A DNA stretch of 64,000 nt from Prado023 sp963788325 (GTDB lineage: Bacteria > Actinomycetota > Actinomycetes > S36-B12 > CAIYMF01): NCBI GenBank assembly GCA_963788325.1, contig CAWBGJ010000006.1, positions 1-64,000 on the forward strand, read 5' to 3'. Positions 34,266 to 42,014 of this stretch are shown piece after piece; position 1 is the stretch's first letter, and every line of letters starts with the position of its first letter. A model generated the notes under the pieces. That model was not told the DNA's origin. It saw nothing but the letters and a program-made list of their open reading frames with translations, and searched no databases. Made by a program: the position numbers and the translations under genes.

Positions 34266-34283
34266 CCTGCCCCACCTCGCCGC
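34266..34283. repeat. dispersed intergenic mini-repeat, last copy
   Basis: CCTGCCCCAC-CT-CGCCGC, one mismatch from the core, in the 283-base gap between two genes. It is the rightmost copy I find; none is seen from 35 to 64 kb. Confidence 0.4.
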
Positions 34284-34429
34284 CCGCCGACGCTGTCTCG
34301 TCGTTGGCTGGGCGTTTGACCTCGCACAGGTCGCTTGCGTTCCAGGATCTATGTGGGTAGTGTCGCTTGCGAAAGGCAAGACAATTTCCTCACCAGCGCG
34401 GCTGGCCAGATGCACCAAGGAGCACGTCC

Positions 34430-34942
34430 GTGAACTACCTCATCCTCGCTGTGCAGGTCACCTTCGCGACAGTCGTCTATGCGCTGATCCACCGCTGGTA
34501 CATCGCGCCGCGGCTGGCGGGCCTGCCGCTGTTGGTGGCGCTGCAACCCTTGCTCTTCGTCCAGGCCTTCCGGTTCACCGGACTGACACTCGCAGTCGAC
34601 GGACAGGTCGATTCCGCGGTCCCCTCGGACCTGCTCCTGCAAGCAGGGCTCGGTGACCTGCTCACCGCACTGCTCGCCCTGCTTGCCCTCGTCCTGGCGC
34701 GCAAGGGCGCAGCGGCGACGGTTCCGGTCGCCTGGGCTGTGACTGTGGTCGGGCTGCTCGACTTCGTCAACGTCGCCCGAATCGTCGCCCAGACCAACCT
34801 GCTCAGCTACGACATCGGCGCGATGTGGCTCGCACTGATCTGGTACGTGCCCATGGTCCTGATCTCACTGCTCGCTATGCTCGGCCTGCTCGTCGGCCGG
34901 GCCGCTGCAAGCAGGACGCCGAGATCCGTGACCGCAGCGTGA
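34430..34942 (+). CDS. integral membrane protein, five helices
   Basis: Product of 170 residues from GTG at 34430, preceded by AAGGAG. Five hydrophobic segments span nearly the whole protein (start VNYLILAVQVTFATVVYALI; later TALLALLALVLARKG and VPMVLISLLAMLGLLVG). No motif of a known transporter family is visible. Followed after 34 bases by the cold-shock/DUF1294 gene, so they may be co-transcribed. Confidence 0.7.
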   Translation: MNYLILAVQVTFATVVYALIHRWYIAPRLAGLPLLVALQPLLFVQAFRFTGLTLAVDGQVDSAVPSDLLLQAGLGDLLTALLALLALVLARKGAAATVPVAWAVTVVGLLDFVNVARIVAQTNLLSYDIGAMWLALIWYVPMVLISLLAMLGLLVGRAAASRTPRSVTAA

Positions 34943-34976
34943 GGTCTGGCGACCAGGAGGGGCAGGGGCCGAGAAC

Positions 34977-35591
34977 GTGTCTGCAAGCGACAGAGTCGGG
35001 CGCAAGCAGGGTGTGCTGGCGGACTGGAACGACGACCGTGGCTTCGGTTTCATCAACCCCTCCGCTGGAGGCTCGCGTGTCTTCGTGCACGTGAGTGCGT
35101 TCCCGCGTGATCGACGGCCGGCCAGCGGATGCGTGGTCTCCTACGCTGAGGTGCTCGACGAGCGCAACCGGTCGCGCGCATCGGAGGTGCGCTATGTGAC
35201 ATCCCCACCATCAGCGACATCCCCGCCATCAGCCCGAGCCAGCACGACCGGGGTACCCGTGGCGCTGGCTACGTCGGCGCTGTTCTTCACCGTCTTGGTG
35301 ATTCTCGTCGTGCTCGACCAGGTGCCCATCATTCTGCTGGCCGGCTACGGCCTACTGAGCGCCGTCGCTTTCCTCACATACCGAGCCGACAAGTCAGCCG
35401 CGCAGCAGGGTAGGTGGCGCACGCCGGAGTCCACCCTCCATACGATCGACCTGGTGGGCGGCTGGCCGGGTGCGCTGGTCGCGCGACGCGTCTTTCGACA
35501 CAAGACGACCAAGCAGCCGTTCCGCGCCGTCTTCTGGGTCACGGTCATCGTGAACTGCGTGGCACTTGCTTGGTTCGTGGCCCGTTTCTGA
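34977..35591 (+). CDS. cold-shock domain fused to DUF1294 membrane protein
   Basis: Product of 204 residues. Residues about 8-75 form a cold-shock (OB-fold) domain with RNP-like motifs GVLADWNDDRGFGFI and VFVHVSAF. A linker of Ser/Thr/Pro and then four membrane helices follow; the part GYGLLSAVAFLTYRADKSAA and GGWPGALVARRVFRHKTTK is the DUF1294 signature. This fusion is known in many bacteria; it should put an RNA-binding domain at the membrane. GTG start. Confidence 0.87.
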   Translation: MSASDRVGRKQGVLADWNDDRGFGFINPSAGGSRVFVHVSAFPRDRRPASGCVVSYAEVLDERNRSRASEVRYVTSPPSATSPPSARASTTGVPVALATSALFFTVLVILVVLDQVPIILLAGYGLLSAVAFLTYRADKSAAQQGRWRTPESTLHTIDLVGGWPGALVARRVFRHKTTKQPFRAVFWVTVIVNCVALAWFVARF

Positions 35592-35638
35592 CGCCGCAGT
35601 GGCCGAGGTCGGCATCGACATCACCGTCGAGTCCATCG

Positions 35639-36511
35639 CTAGCCCGAACGCAGTGAATCGATGCGGGTTGCGGTCCCGCTGACCAAGGCCTCATGGTCAG
35701 TCAGTTCCACGATGATCCGGCTCGGGCGCCCCATCTCCACCCCCTGCGTGATCACGAATCGGTCTCCCGTGGCGGCGCGGCCTTGGGCCCGCAGGTAGCC
35801 GGCGAAGGCCGCCGCCGCCGCTCCAGTGGCTGGATCCTCGACGACTCCGCCCCAGGGGAATGGGTTCCGGGCCCGCCAGGTCCCGGGACCCGTGGCCGCG
35901 ACCAGCTGCACCGTGATCCAGTCGTGCTCCCGGCACACTCGCTGCAACGCGTCGAAGTCGTAGTCCAGCGTCTCGAGCCGTTGGAGGTCCCGGGTCACGA
36001 GGACCGGGTGCTTGTTCCCGCCGTACCCGAGTGCCGGCGGCAGGGTGCTGTCGAGGTCGTCCGCGGACCACCCCAGCGCGTCGAGCAGCCGGCCCGTGAG
36101 GGGTGGCTCGAGCGGAAGGCAACCAGTCGCGGGGCTCCGCAACGTCCCGACCGTGCGTGCACCGTCGCGGTGAGCAGTGACCTCGACCGGTCCCACCCGT
36201 GTCAGCAGGGTGTACGCCCCGAAACCCACGGACTCCCCGACGGCCACCGCCGTGGCGATCGTCGCATGGCCGCAGAAGTCGACTTCCCCTTCCGGGGCGA
36301 AGTACCGGATCGGGATCGCTGCATCGCCACGGATCGGGCCCGTCACAAACGCCGTCTCGCTGTATCCGACCGCCGCTGCGATCCGCTGCATCTGCGCAGC
36401 CCCCAGGAACGCAGCTCTGCGCACAACCCCTGCCGGGTTACCGCCTTCCGGGCCGTCCGAGAACGCCGCGAAGCGCTCGACCTGCACCTCACCGAAAGTG
36501 GTGTCGGTCAT
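35639..36511 (-). CDS. PhzF-family isomerase/epimerase-like protein
   Basis: Product of 290 residues beginning at MTDTTFGEVQVERFAAF. The PhzF-family motifs GNPAGVV (about 24-30), SETAFV (Glu52, the catalytic acid equivalent), FCGHATIATA and the second-lobe GGVVEDPATGAAAAAFAGYL are all present. PhzF enzymes are diaminopimelate-epimerase-like isomerases; phenazine synthesis is not implied because no other phz genes are nearby. Divergent from the RidA gene. Confidence 0.88.
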   Translation of the reverse strand: MTDTTFGEVQVERFAAFSDGPEGGNPAGVVRRAAFLGAAQMQRIAAAVGYSETAFVTGPIRGDAAIPIRYFAPEGEVDFCGHATIATAVAVGESVGFGAYTLLTRVGPVEVTAHRDGARTVGTLRSPATGCLPLEPPLTGRLLDALGWSADDLDSTLPPALGYGGNKHPVLVTRDLQRLETLDYDFDALQRVCREHDWITVQLVAATGPGTWRARNPFPWGGVVEDPATGAAAAAFAGYLRAQGRAATGDRFVITQGVEMGRPSRIIVELTDHEALVSGTATRIDSLRSG

Positions 36512-36624
36512 CCGGGGTCCCGCCTCTCGTGTTCGTGCCCAGTCGGCGTGGCTCAGTCGGCGGCGGCCGAGGCATTCGACCATCCCGTCCGCGGGGCGCC
36601 TGGTCCGCCGACTAGGTTCTGGGC

Positions 36625-37020
36625 ATGACACGAGACGCGATCCACGCCGCGGCGGCGCCCGCCGCGATCGGACCCTACTCGCATGCCGTCCGCGAGGCAG
36701 GGCTGCTCTTCCTCTCCGGCCAGGCACCGCTGCACCCGGACACGGGCGCACTCGTCGGCGGCGGCATCGAGGCGCAGACCCGGCAGGTCTTCGCCAACCT
36801 GGAAACCGTGCTCACCGCGGCGGGGGCCTCCTTCGCCGACGTCGTCAAGGTCAACGTCTATCTCACGGACCTCGCGCACTTCCCCACGGTCAACGCCCTC
36901 TACGCCACGTACTTCAGCAAGCCGCACCCTGCCCGCACCACAGTGGCAGTCGCCGGGCTCCCACTCGGCGCCTCAGTCGAGATCGAGGTCGTCGCCCGAG
37001 TGCCCCAGGGACGTGCCTAG
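36625..37020 (+). CDS. ridA: RidA-family (YjgF/YER057c) protein
   Basis: Product of 131 residues: AAAPAAIGPYSHAVREAGLLFLSGQAPLHPDTGAL at the N terminus, VLTAAGASFADVVKVNVYLTDLAHFPTVNALYATYF mid-protein and PARTTVAVAGLPLGASVEIEVVA near the end. The conserved Arg of the active site (in ARTTV) is present, so enamine/imine deaminase activity is expected. The family clears reactive enamines made by PLP enzymes. Complete at normal length. Confidence 0.93.
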   Translation: MTRDAIHAAAAPAAIGPYSHAVREAGLLFLSGQAPLHPDTGALVGGGIEAQTRQVFANLETVLTAAGASFADVVKVNVYLTDLAHFPTVNALYATYFSKPHPARTTVAVAGLPLGASVEIEVVARVPQGRA

Positions 37021-37330
37021 CACTCCGGCTCGAACACGATCAAGGGGCAGGAGACGACCGAGCAGGACGCTACGGCTTGGCGGGGCGAGGACCGCTCCTG
37101 CGGACGTCTCGACAACGGTACCGTCGTCGCTGGGCGGCGGGTCGGTGCGACGCGCTGAACGACGTGTGTCTGACGCCGGACCAGAAGCGCCGCCGCTGGG
37201 GCAGTCCGGGGGAGTGTGCAGAGCCGTTCAGCACGAGGCGCTTGGCCACGCTGTTGACGGAACCGTCCCGGTGGGGTCAGATCAGCGTGTCGTCCTCGGC
37301 TCATCGTCCCGCCAACCCCAAGGAGATCCC
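37021..37330. other. intergenic region, nothing recognised
   Basis: 310 bases between RidA and the DUF1269-like gene. Open frames in it have no start or family support. Confidence 0.4.
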
Positions 37331-37819
37331 GTGCTCACCAAGAAGCTGGTCCTCGTGCTCTTTCCGAGCGTTCACGATGCCGAGGCAGCGGCAGACGCGA
37401 TGAAGGCCACGCGCCTTGTGGAGGGTGATGCGATGGGCGTCATCGCCCTGGACGACGGTCAGCTGCGCGTGGACAAGATCGGGGGCCGCAGCTGGGGAGC
37501 GGGAGGGCTGATCGGGGCGGGCGCGATGATCCTCGGCACAGGCGGGCTGGGCCTGGGGATCATCGCTGGGTCACTCGTCGGCGGTCTGCACCGCAAGAGC
37601 TTGGGCATGACCGAGGACGATCGGGCCCGTCTCGCCGACGCCCTCAGGGGCGGCGAGGCAGCGCTGGGCATCAAGGTCCTCCCAGAGGATTGGGCGAGGG
37701 TGATGGTGGAACTCGAGAAGCTCGGTGGCAGGCCAGAGTCCTATGAGGTCGCTGAGGAGGTCCTCGAGGCGGTCAACAAAGCCGTAGCCGAGGCTCAGGA
37801 CGCCAGCGGATCATCGTGA
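37331..37819 (+). CDS. DUF1269-like protein with glycine-rich membrane hairpin
   Basis: Product of 162 residues from GTG at 37331 after AGGAGATCCC. KLVLVLFPSVHDAEAAADAM and DAMGVIALDDGQLRVDKIGG form the ferredoxin-like DUF1269 start. A Gly-rich hydrophobic segment (GGLIGAGAMILGTGGLGLGIIAGSLVGGL) forms a membrane hairpin, and the C-terminal half is helical (MVELEKLGGRPESYEVAEEVLEAV). The family is widespread and uncharacterised; it is related to the DUF6325-type gene at 39790. Confidence 0.82.
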   Translation: MLTKKLVLVLFPSVHDAEAAADAMKATRLVEGDAMGVIALDDGQLRVDKIGGRSWGAGGLIGAGAMILGTGGLGLGIIAGSLVGGLHRKSLGMTEDDRARLADALRGGEAALGIKVLPEDWARVMVELEKLGGRPESYEVAEEVLEAVNKAVAEAQDASGSS

Positions 37820-37888
37820 GGACCGATCACTGCCGGTACCGCCGCGGCTCGATCCCGGCCGTCGACCCGCTCGGTGTGTGAGGCAGGC

Positions 37889-39355
37889 TCAGGTGTCTGC
37901 TGCGGCGGCCAGTGCTGTCAGTTCGGTGAGGGTGTCCTGCACTCCTGCGGCGACGACGTGGACCCGGTCGCCGATGCCTTGGCCGCCGGTGAATCCGAAG
38001 TGCAGGACTCCGTCGTAGGAGACGACTCCGGTGGTCAGCCGCCAGGGTTGGCCCAGAGGGATCATGGGGGCGACGCTGCGGGCCCGCCGACCGGCGACGT
38101 AGATGGGGAACGGGGGTCCGGGGACGTTGGTGACCAGGGTCTCGGTGAACGCGGTGCCAACCTGCCCGGTCAAGGCCCGCACGGCCACGGTCTGCACGAC
38201 CGCGGGGACGCGCCGGTCGATCGTGTCCAGGACGGGGGCGGCCAGCGCGGCGGTGCCTAGGTCCTTGACCGCGTCGAGATGGGCGCGGATGTCGCTGAGG
38301 CGGGCCCCGGTGGTCCCGGCCAGGGGCAGGGTGACCAGCAGTGCGCTGATCTGGTTGTTCGAGGCCAGGTCCCCGGGGCTGCGCAGAGACACTGGGACCA
38401 GCACCCGGATGGCCTGGGCGTCGGGGTCGATTCCCAGGTCGGCAAGCAGGGCCCGGTAGCCCCCGGACATCAGTGCCATGACGACATCGTTGACCGTGCC
38501 CCCGAGTGCGGTGCGGATCCGCTTGACGTCGCTCATCGCGACGGTGGTGGTCGTCCAGACTCGGTCCTGGCCGGGGTCCCCGGCCAGGACCCCGGCGGAG
38601 CCCGGCAGCTGTGCAGCCACCGCCCCCGCGGAGCGCTTGAGCGACTGGGCGGTCTCGGTGGCGGTGTTCAGTGCGCGCAGGATGAGGTCACCGCCGCGCC
38701 GGGCCGCCGCGACCACCACCTCCGACGTTGCTGTGGTGTCAGCCTCGGTGGGATCACCGGGCTGGGGCGTCTCGGCCGGATCGGGGGGCTGCCCCGTGCC
38801 ATCGGAGCCGGGCGGGGCGGCGGTGGCGCGGGTGGTGGTGGCGCGGGTGGTGATCATCGCGTCGAGGGCGTCTGTGAGCGAGGTGCCGCCCGCGGGGTCG
38901 GCGTCGATGAGCCGCCCTGTGAGCATGAGCGCCCCATGGCCGTCGGCCACGGTGTGGTGCAGGCGCGACACGATCGCCCACGCGCCCTGCTGGAGGCCGG
39001 TGATCATGGTGAAGTCCCACAGCGGGCACTCGTAGTCCATCGGTGCGGCCAGGATCTGGGACACGGCCTGCTCGACCTGGGCGTGGTCACCGGGGGCAGG
39101 CAGCCGTTCTTCTCGGACGTGGTGCTCCATGTCCGGGTCGGCGGGCACCCATTCGGGGTGCCGCAGTCGTTTCGGGTCGGTCTTCAGCTTCTGGCGCATC
39201 CGCTCGGCGTTCACGAGGCGCCCGGCGATCAGGGCACGCATCTCGGCCAAGCTCGGCGCCGGGCCCTCGAGGACCACCAGAGCCCCGATCGCGAAGGGGG
39301 CGCCATCGGGTTCGGCGTTCATCCAGAAGGCGTCAGACGAGCTCAGCCGGGACAC
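37889..39355 (-). CDS. wax ester synthase/diacylglycerol acyltransferase (WS/DGAT)
   Basis: Product of 488 residues. N-terminal MSRLSSSDAFWMNAEPDGAPFAIG and the catalytic HHTVADG motif at residues 133-139 (HHxxxDG) define the family. The C-terminal domain has GGTVNDVVMALMSGGYRALL and TLVTNVPGPPFPIYVAGR, the second conserved motif. A Pro/Thr-rich insertion (about 180-225) is unusual and probably a surface loop. The enzymes make wax esters or triacylglycerol from acyl-CoA for storage. Soluble or membrane-associated. Confidence 0.92.
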   Translation of the reverse strand: MSRLSSSDAFWMNAEPDGAPFAIGALVVLEGPAPSLAEMRALIAGRLVNAERMRQKLKTDPKRLRHPEWVPADPDMEHHVREERLPAPGDHAQVEQAVSQILAAPMDYECPLWDFTMITGLQQGAWAIVSRLHHTVADGHGALMLTGRLIDADPAGGTSLTDALDAMITTRATTTRATAAPPGSDGTGQPPDPAETPQPGDPTEADTTATSEVVVAAARRGGDLILRALNTATETAQSLKRSAGAVAAQLPGSAGVLAGDPGQDRVWTTTTVAMSDVKRIRTALGGTVNDVVMALMSGGYRALLADLGIDPDAQAIRVLVPVSLRSPGDLASNNQISALLVTLPLAGTTGARLSDIRAHLDAVKDLGTAALAAPVLDTIDRRVPAVVQTVAVRALTGQVGTAFTETLVTNVPGPPFPIYVAGRRARSVAPMIPLGQPWRLTTGVVSYDGVLHFGFTGGQGIGDRVHVVAAGVQDTLTELTALAAAADT

Positions 39356-39491
39356 GCGCGCAGTCTCCCACGAGCGTCACGTCATCGCAGGAGATCAGGA
39401 CGGGTGCGAATCCGGTGGCCACAGATGACCCCAGGCGCCCCGGGGCAGTGAGCAGCGTTCGTCTCCTTCTGGCGTGCCTGACCTGTGTCGG

Positions 39492-39737
39492 TCAGGAACT
39501 GAGGATGGCGGCCTTCTTGGCCTGGAACTCGGCCTCCGTCAGGATCCCCGCGGCCTTCAACTCACCCAACTGGGCCAACTGGGCCAACTGGGTCGCATGC
39601 CTGTCCACACCGGAGGCCGGCTGGGGTACCGAGGCCTGGGCGTCCTGCGCGGCCCAACGCAGCTGCTGGCGGCGCTGGACCCGGCCGTGCACAGCGCTGG
39701 CCACAGCAACCTTGCCGGCGGTCTTGATCAATCCCAT
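39492..39737 (-). CDS. SHOCT-domain small protein
   Basis: 81 residues from ATG at 39737. The N terminus is MGLIKTAGKVAVASAVHGRVQRRQQ; the C terminus holds the SHOCT motif (LAQLGELKAAGILTEAEFQAKKAAIL). It has no membrane helix. These proteins are frequently encoded beside DUF6325/DUF1269 proteins, as here, and may be oligomerising stress proteins. Function unknown. Confidence 0.85.
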   Translation of the reverse strand: MGLIKTAGKVAVASAVHGRVQRRQQLRWAAQDAQASVPQPASGVDRHATQLAQLAQLGELKAAGILTEAEFQAKKAAILSS

Positions 39738-39789
39738 GGTGGACTCCTGGCGGGTCGGGGGGTGGGCGAGTCGGGTCGAAGATGCGGTC

Positions 39790-40254
39790 TCAGGTGGTGG
39801 CCGACGGCTCGGAGCCCTCGATGCGGTCCAGGGCCAGGAGCAGGTCCTCCACGGGGACCCGGTTCTCGCTGACGATCCGTCCACCGGACTCACGCAGGGA
39901 CGACAGCATCGGCGCGACCCACAGGTTCTCGAAGATCACCACCGCCGCGACCGTCCCCGGTGTCAGGGACTCAGCCACGGCTTGCAGGTCGGCCTCATCG
40001 AGCAGGCCGCTGGACGCACCGGCCAGCACCGCCAGGCCCGGGTCGTTGGACAGGCTCGACACGTCGACCAGGCCCGGGTCACCCTGCTCAGGGCGTTCCA
40101 CGAACTCCAGGTCCAACACGTAGATCAGGCCCCGATCGACCAGATCCAGCAACCCGGCGAAGCCCTGCGCGCTCACCGCACCTGCGGGGAACTCGACGAT
40201 CAGATGATCCACGGGGCCCAACACCTCGGAGGACTCCACTGCACCCATCGGCAC
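39790..40254 (-). CDS. DUF6325-family protein
   Basis: Product of 154 residues (ATG at 40254 or 40248). VLGPVDHLIVEFPAGAVSAQGFAGLLDLVDRGLIYVLDLEFVER is the typical start, followed by GTVAAVVIFENLWVAPMLSSLRESGGRIVSENRVP, the characteristic end block. It is related to the DUF1269 ferredoxin-like fold but lacks a membrane hairpin. The linked SHOCT gene downstream suggests one functional unit. Confidence 0.85.
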   Translation of the reverse strand: MPMGAVESSEVLGPVDHLIVEFPAGAVSAQGFAGLLDLVDRGLIYVLDLEFVERPEQGDPGLVDVSSLSNDPGLAVLAGASSGLLDEADLQAVAESLTPGTVAAVVIFENLWVAPMLSSLRESGGRIVSENRVPVEDLLLALDRIEGSEPSATT

Positions 40255-40416
40255 CCCTCACTTGATACGAACAGGAGTCCCGGAGTGGACCCTGGCCAAC
40301 GACTTTTCGGAGATTAGCAGCCGTCCGCGAAGTCGGCATTCGCTGTCCACGTGGGCGATGCCGGGGTCGATTCGCTGGGCTGATCTTCGCTGCGCGTATC
40401 ACAAGCCGTCTTCTGG

Positions 40417-40911
40417 TCACTGCTGGGCAAGCACCACCAGAGCACCGGCCCACACGGAGGCAGCCAGCAACAGGGCACCCAACTCGATCAGGACGGAGAA
40501 CCCGGTGGCCTTCATCGCCACCCACGTTGACTGCTTGGCCAGCGTCCAGTCGCGCAACCGCAGCTGCTCGGCCAGGTACAGCCCGCCGATGAATCCCACC
40601 ACGAGCCCCACCACCGGGATCACGAAGAACCCCACCACCGCGGCCACACCACCGACCAGGATGGACCGCCCGGGGACTCCTGCGGCAGTCAGCGACCTGT
40701 GCGGAAGCAGGTACTTCAAGACCTGTCCCACACCGATCAGCAACGCCATCACCGCGAACGCACCCCAGGCTGTCGAACCGCCGGTCACCACGGCCCACAC
40801 CAGGAAGGCACCCAACGCCAGCACCGTGCCCGGCAGCACCGGGAGGATGATCCCGGCACCGGCCACGGCCACCGCCGCCACCACAAGAAGATCGAGCAGG
40901 ACCCCGCTCAC
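40417..40911 (-). CDS. DUF456-family membrane protein
   Basis: Product of 164 residues with about four hydrophobic segments. AGAGIILPVLPGTVLALGAFLVW, then VGGVAAVVGFFVIPVVGLVVGFIGGLYLAE are the DUF456 signatures (Gly-rich helices). GTG start at 40911 overlaps the stop of an upstream short frame by four bases. Function unknown. Confidence 0.86.
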   Translation of the reverse strand: MSGVLLDLLVVAAVAVAGAGIILPVLPGTVLALGAFLVWAVVTGGSTAWGAFAVMALLIGVGQVLKYLLPHRSLTAAGVPGRSILVGGVAAVVGFFVIPVVGLVVGFIGGLYLAEQLRLRDWTLAKQSTWVAMKATGFSVLIELGALLLAASVWAGALVVLAQQ

Positions 40912-41069
40912 AGGACAGCCACCCCCGCGGAGGCGCCACGCCCGGACACCTCGGTCGGCCGAGCCGACGAGGCGGGGTTCGTGGCCAGGTGATCAGCGAG
41001 ACCCGCGGCCTTCTTCGCGTCGGGCTGATCCTCGGGGACAGGGTTCGCGGTGGCTCTCGATTCGTCCAT
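40908..41069 (-). CDS. short protein coupled to the DUF456 gene
   Basis: 53 residues from ATG at 41069: MDESRATANPVPEDQPDAKK, then AAGLADHLATNPASS, ending SAGVAVL. Low-complexity, hydrophilic and likely disordered. The stop overlaps the DUF456 GTG as GTGA (40908-40911), the same coupling seen elsewhere in the window. The ribosome site is weak, so support is moderate. Confidence 0.4.
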   Translation of the reverse strand: MDESRATANPVPEDQPDAKKAAGLADHLATNPASSARPTEVSGRGASAGVAVL

Positions 41070-41195
41070 GGATCCAGGATGCGGCCAGACAACCCCGACA
41101 GATCCTCAGTCCCACCCTGACTCGACCCTGGATCTGACCCGGAACCGGTCTCAGGGGAGCCGGCGGTCAAGCCCTCCCCGACGCCGAGCGTCGAG

Positions 41196-41849
41196 TCAGG
41201 GATGGCGCAGGCGGATCCGGCCATCGCGGGTAGAGACCGAGAGATCTGTGAAGTCGGCAAGCCTGGGCAGCCCCTGGGTGGTCGCAGACACGTGTCCGCC
41301 CACAACCACGACCGACCCGCCGGACGCTCCGGCGGCACGTACGCCTGCCTCTGCGTCCTCGAAGATCACGCATTCAGCGGGGTCGACCCCGAGCAGGGAG
41401 GCTGCCCGCAGGTAGCCCTCCGGAGACGGCTTGCCCGACGTGACGTCCTCGGCGGCCACGAGCACGTCGGGCACGGGGACCCCCGCCGCCCGCATCCGGC
41501 GGCGAGCCAGCGCGCGCGATGCGGAGGTGACCACGGCAACTGGCCTGCCGCGCAGGCTGTCCAGGAAGGCCGCCGCGCCCGGCACCTCCACGATCCCCTC
41601 GAGGTGGTCCAGCTCTTGGGCGTCGACGTGCGCGGTGGCCGCAACCGGATCGTGGCCGGCGGGCAGGAAGTGCGCAACCGTGTCGCTGCACTGTCGGCCG
41701 TGCGCGTAGCGCAGCACCTCGTCGACATCCACGCCGTACCGATCGGCGAACTCGGCCCACACCGCCTCGACCACCGCGGTGGAATCCACCAGCGTTCCGT
41801 CCATGTCGCACACGACCGCCAACGCGGTGAGTTCCAGAGGTCGCGTCAT
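41196..41849 (-). CDS. HAD-superfamily sugar phosphatase
   Basis: Product of 217 residues. Motif I VVCDMDGTLVDST (catalytic D14-x-D16), motif II VVTSAS, motif III Lys in DVTSGKPSPEGYLRAASLLG and motif IV CVIFEDAEAGVRAAGASGG are all present, with a helical cap between I and II (VEAVWAEFADRYGVD). This is the HAD subclass IA group of beta-phosphoglucomutase/sugar-phosphatase-like proteins. The cap motif Arg-Gln-Cys-Ser-Asp-Thr suggests sugar phosphates as substrates; it is not linked to the glycan locus. Confidence 0.9.
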   Translation of the reverse strand: MTRPLELTALAVVCDMDGTLVDSTAVVEAVWAEFADRYGVDVDEVLRYAHGRQCSDTVAHFLPAGHDPVAATAHVDAQELDHLEGIVEVPGAAAFLDSLRGRPVAVVTSASRALARRRMRAAGVPVPDVLVAAEDVTSGKPSPEGYLRAASLLGVDPAECVIFEDAEAGVRAAGASGGSVVVVGGHVSATTQGLPRLADFTDLSVSTRDGRIRLRHP

Positions 41850-42014
41850 CTGGGGACCGTACCAACGTCCGTGGGCGCCACGTCGCCAGCAGCCCATGCC
41901 GGCCCCTGCGGCGACGCCGAGCAGTGGGCGCGGGGGCGCCGGGCGATGGAGAATCAAGGTGGGACGGCTTCGGCGATTCGTCCGATGCCCGGCGGGAGAC
42001 CAGGAGGGCTGGCC

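Noticed and set aside
35639..36511. Phenazine biosynthesis locus
   Set aside because: Only a PhzF-family gene is present; no phzA-G neighbours, so the name does not imply phenazine production.
38279..39451. Long plus-strand frame opposite the WS/DGAT gene
   Set aside because: Shadow of the HHxxxDG enzyme; Gly/Arg-rich with no motif.
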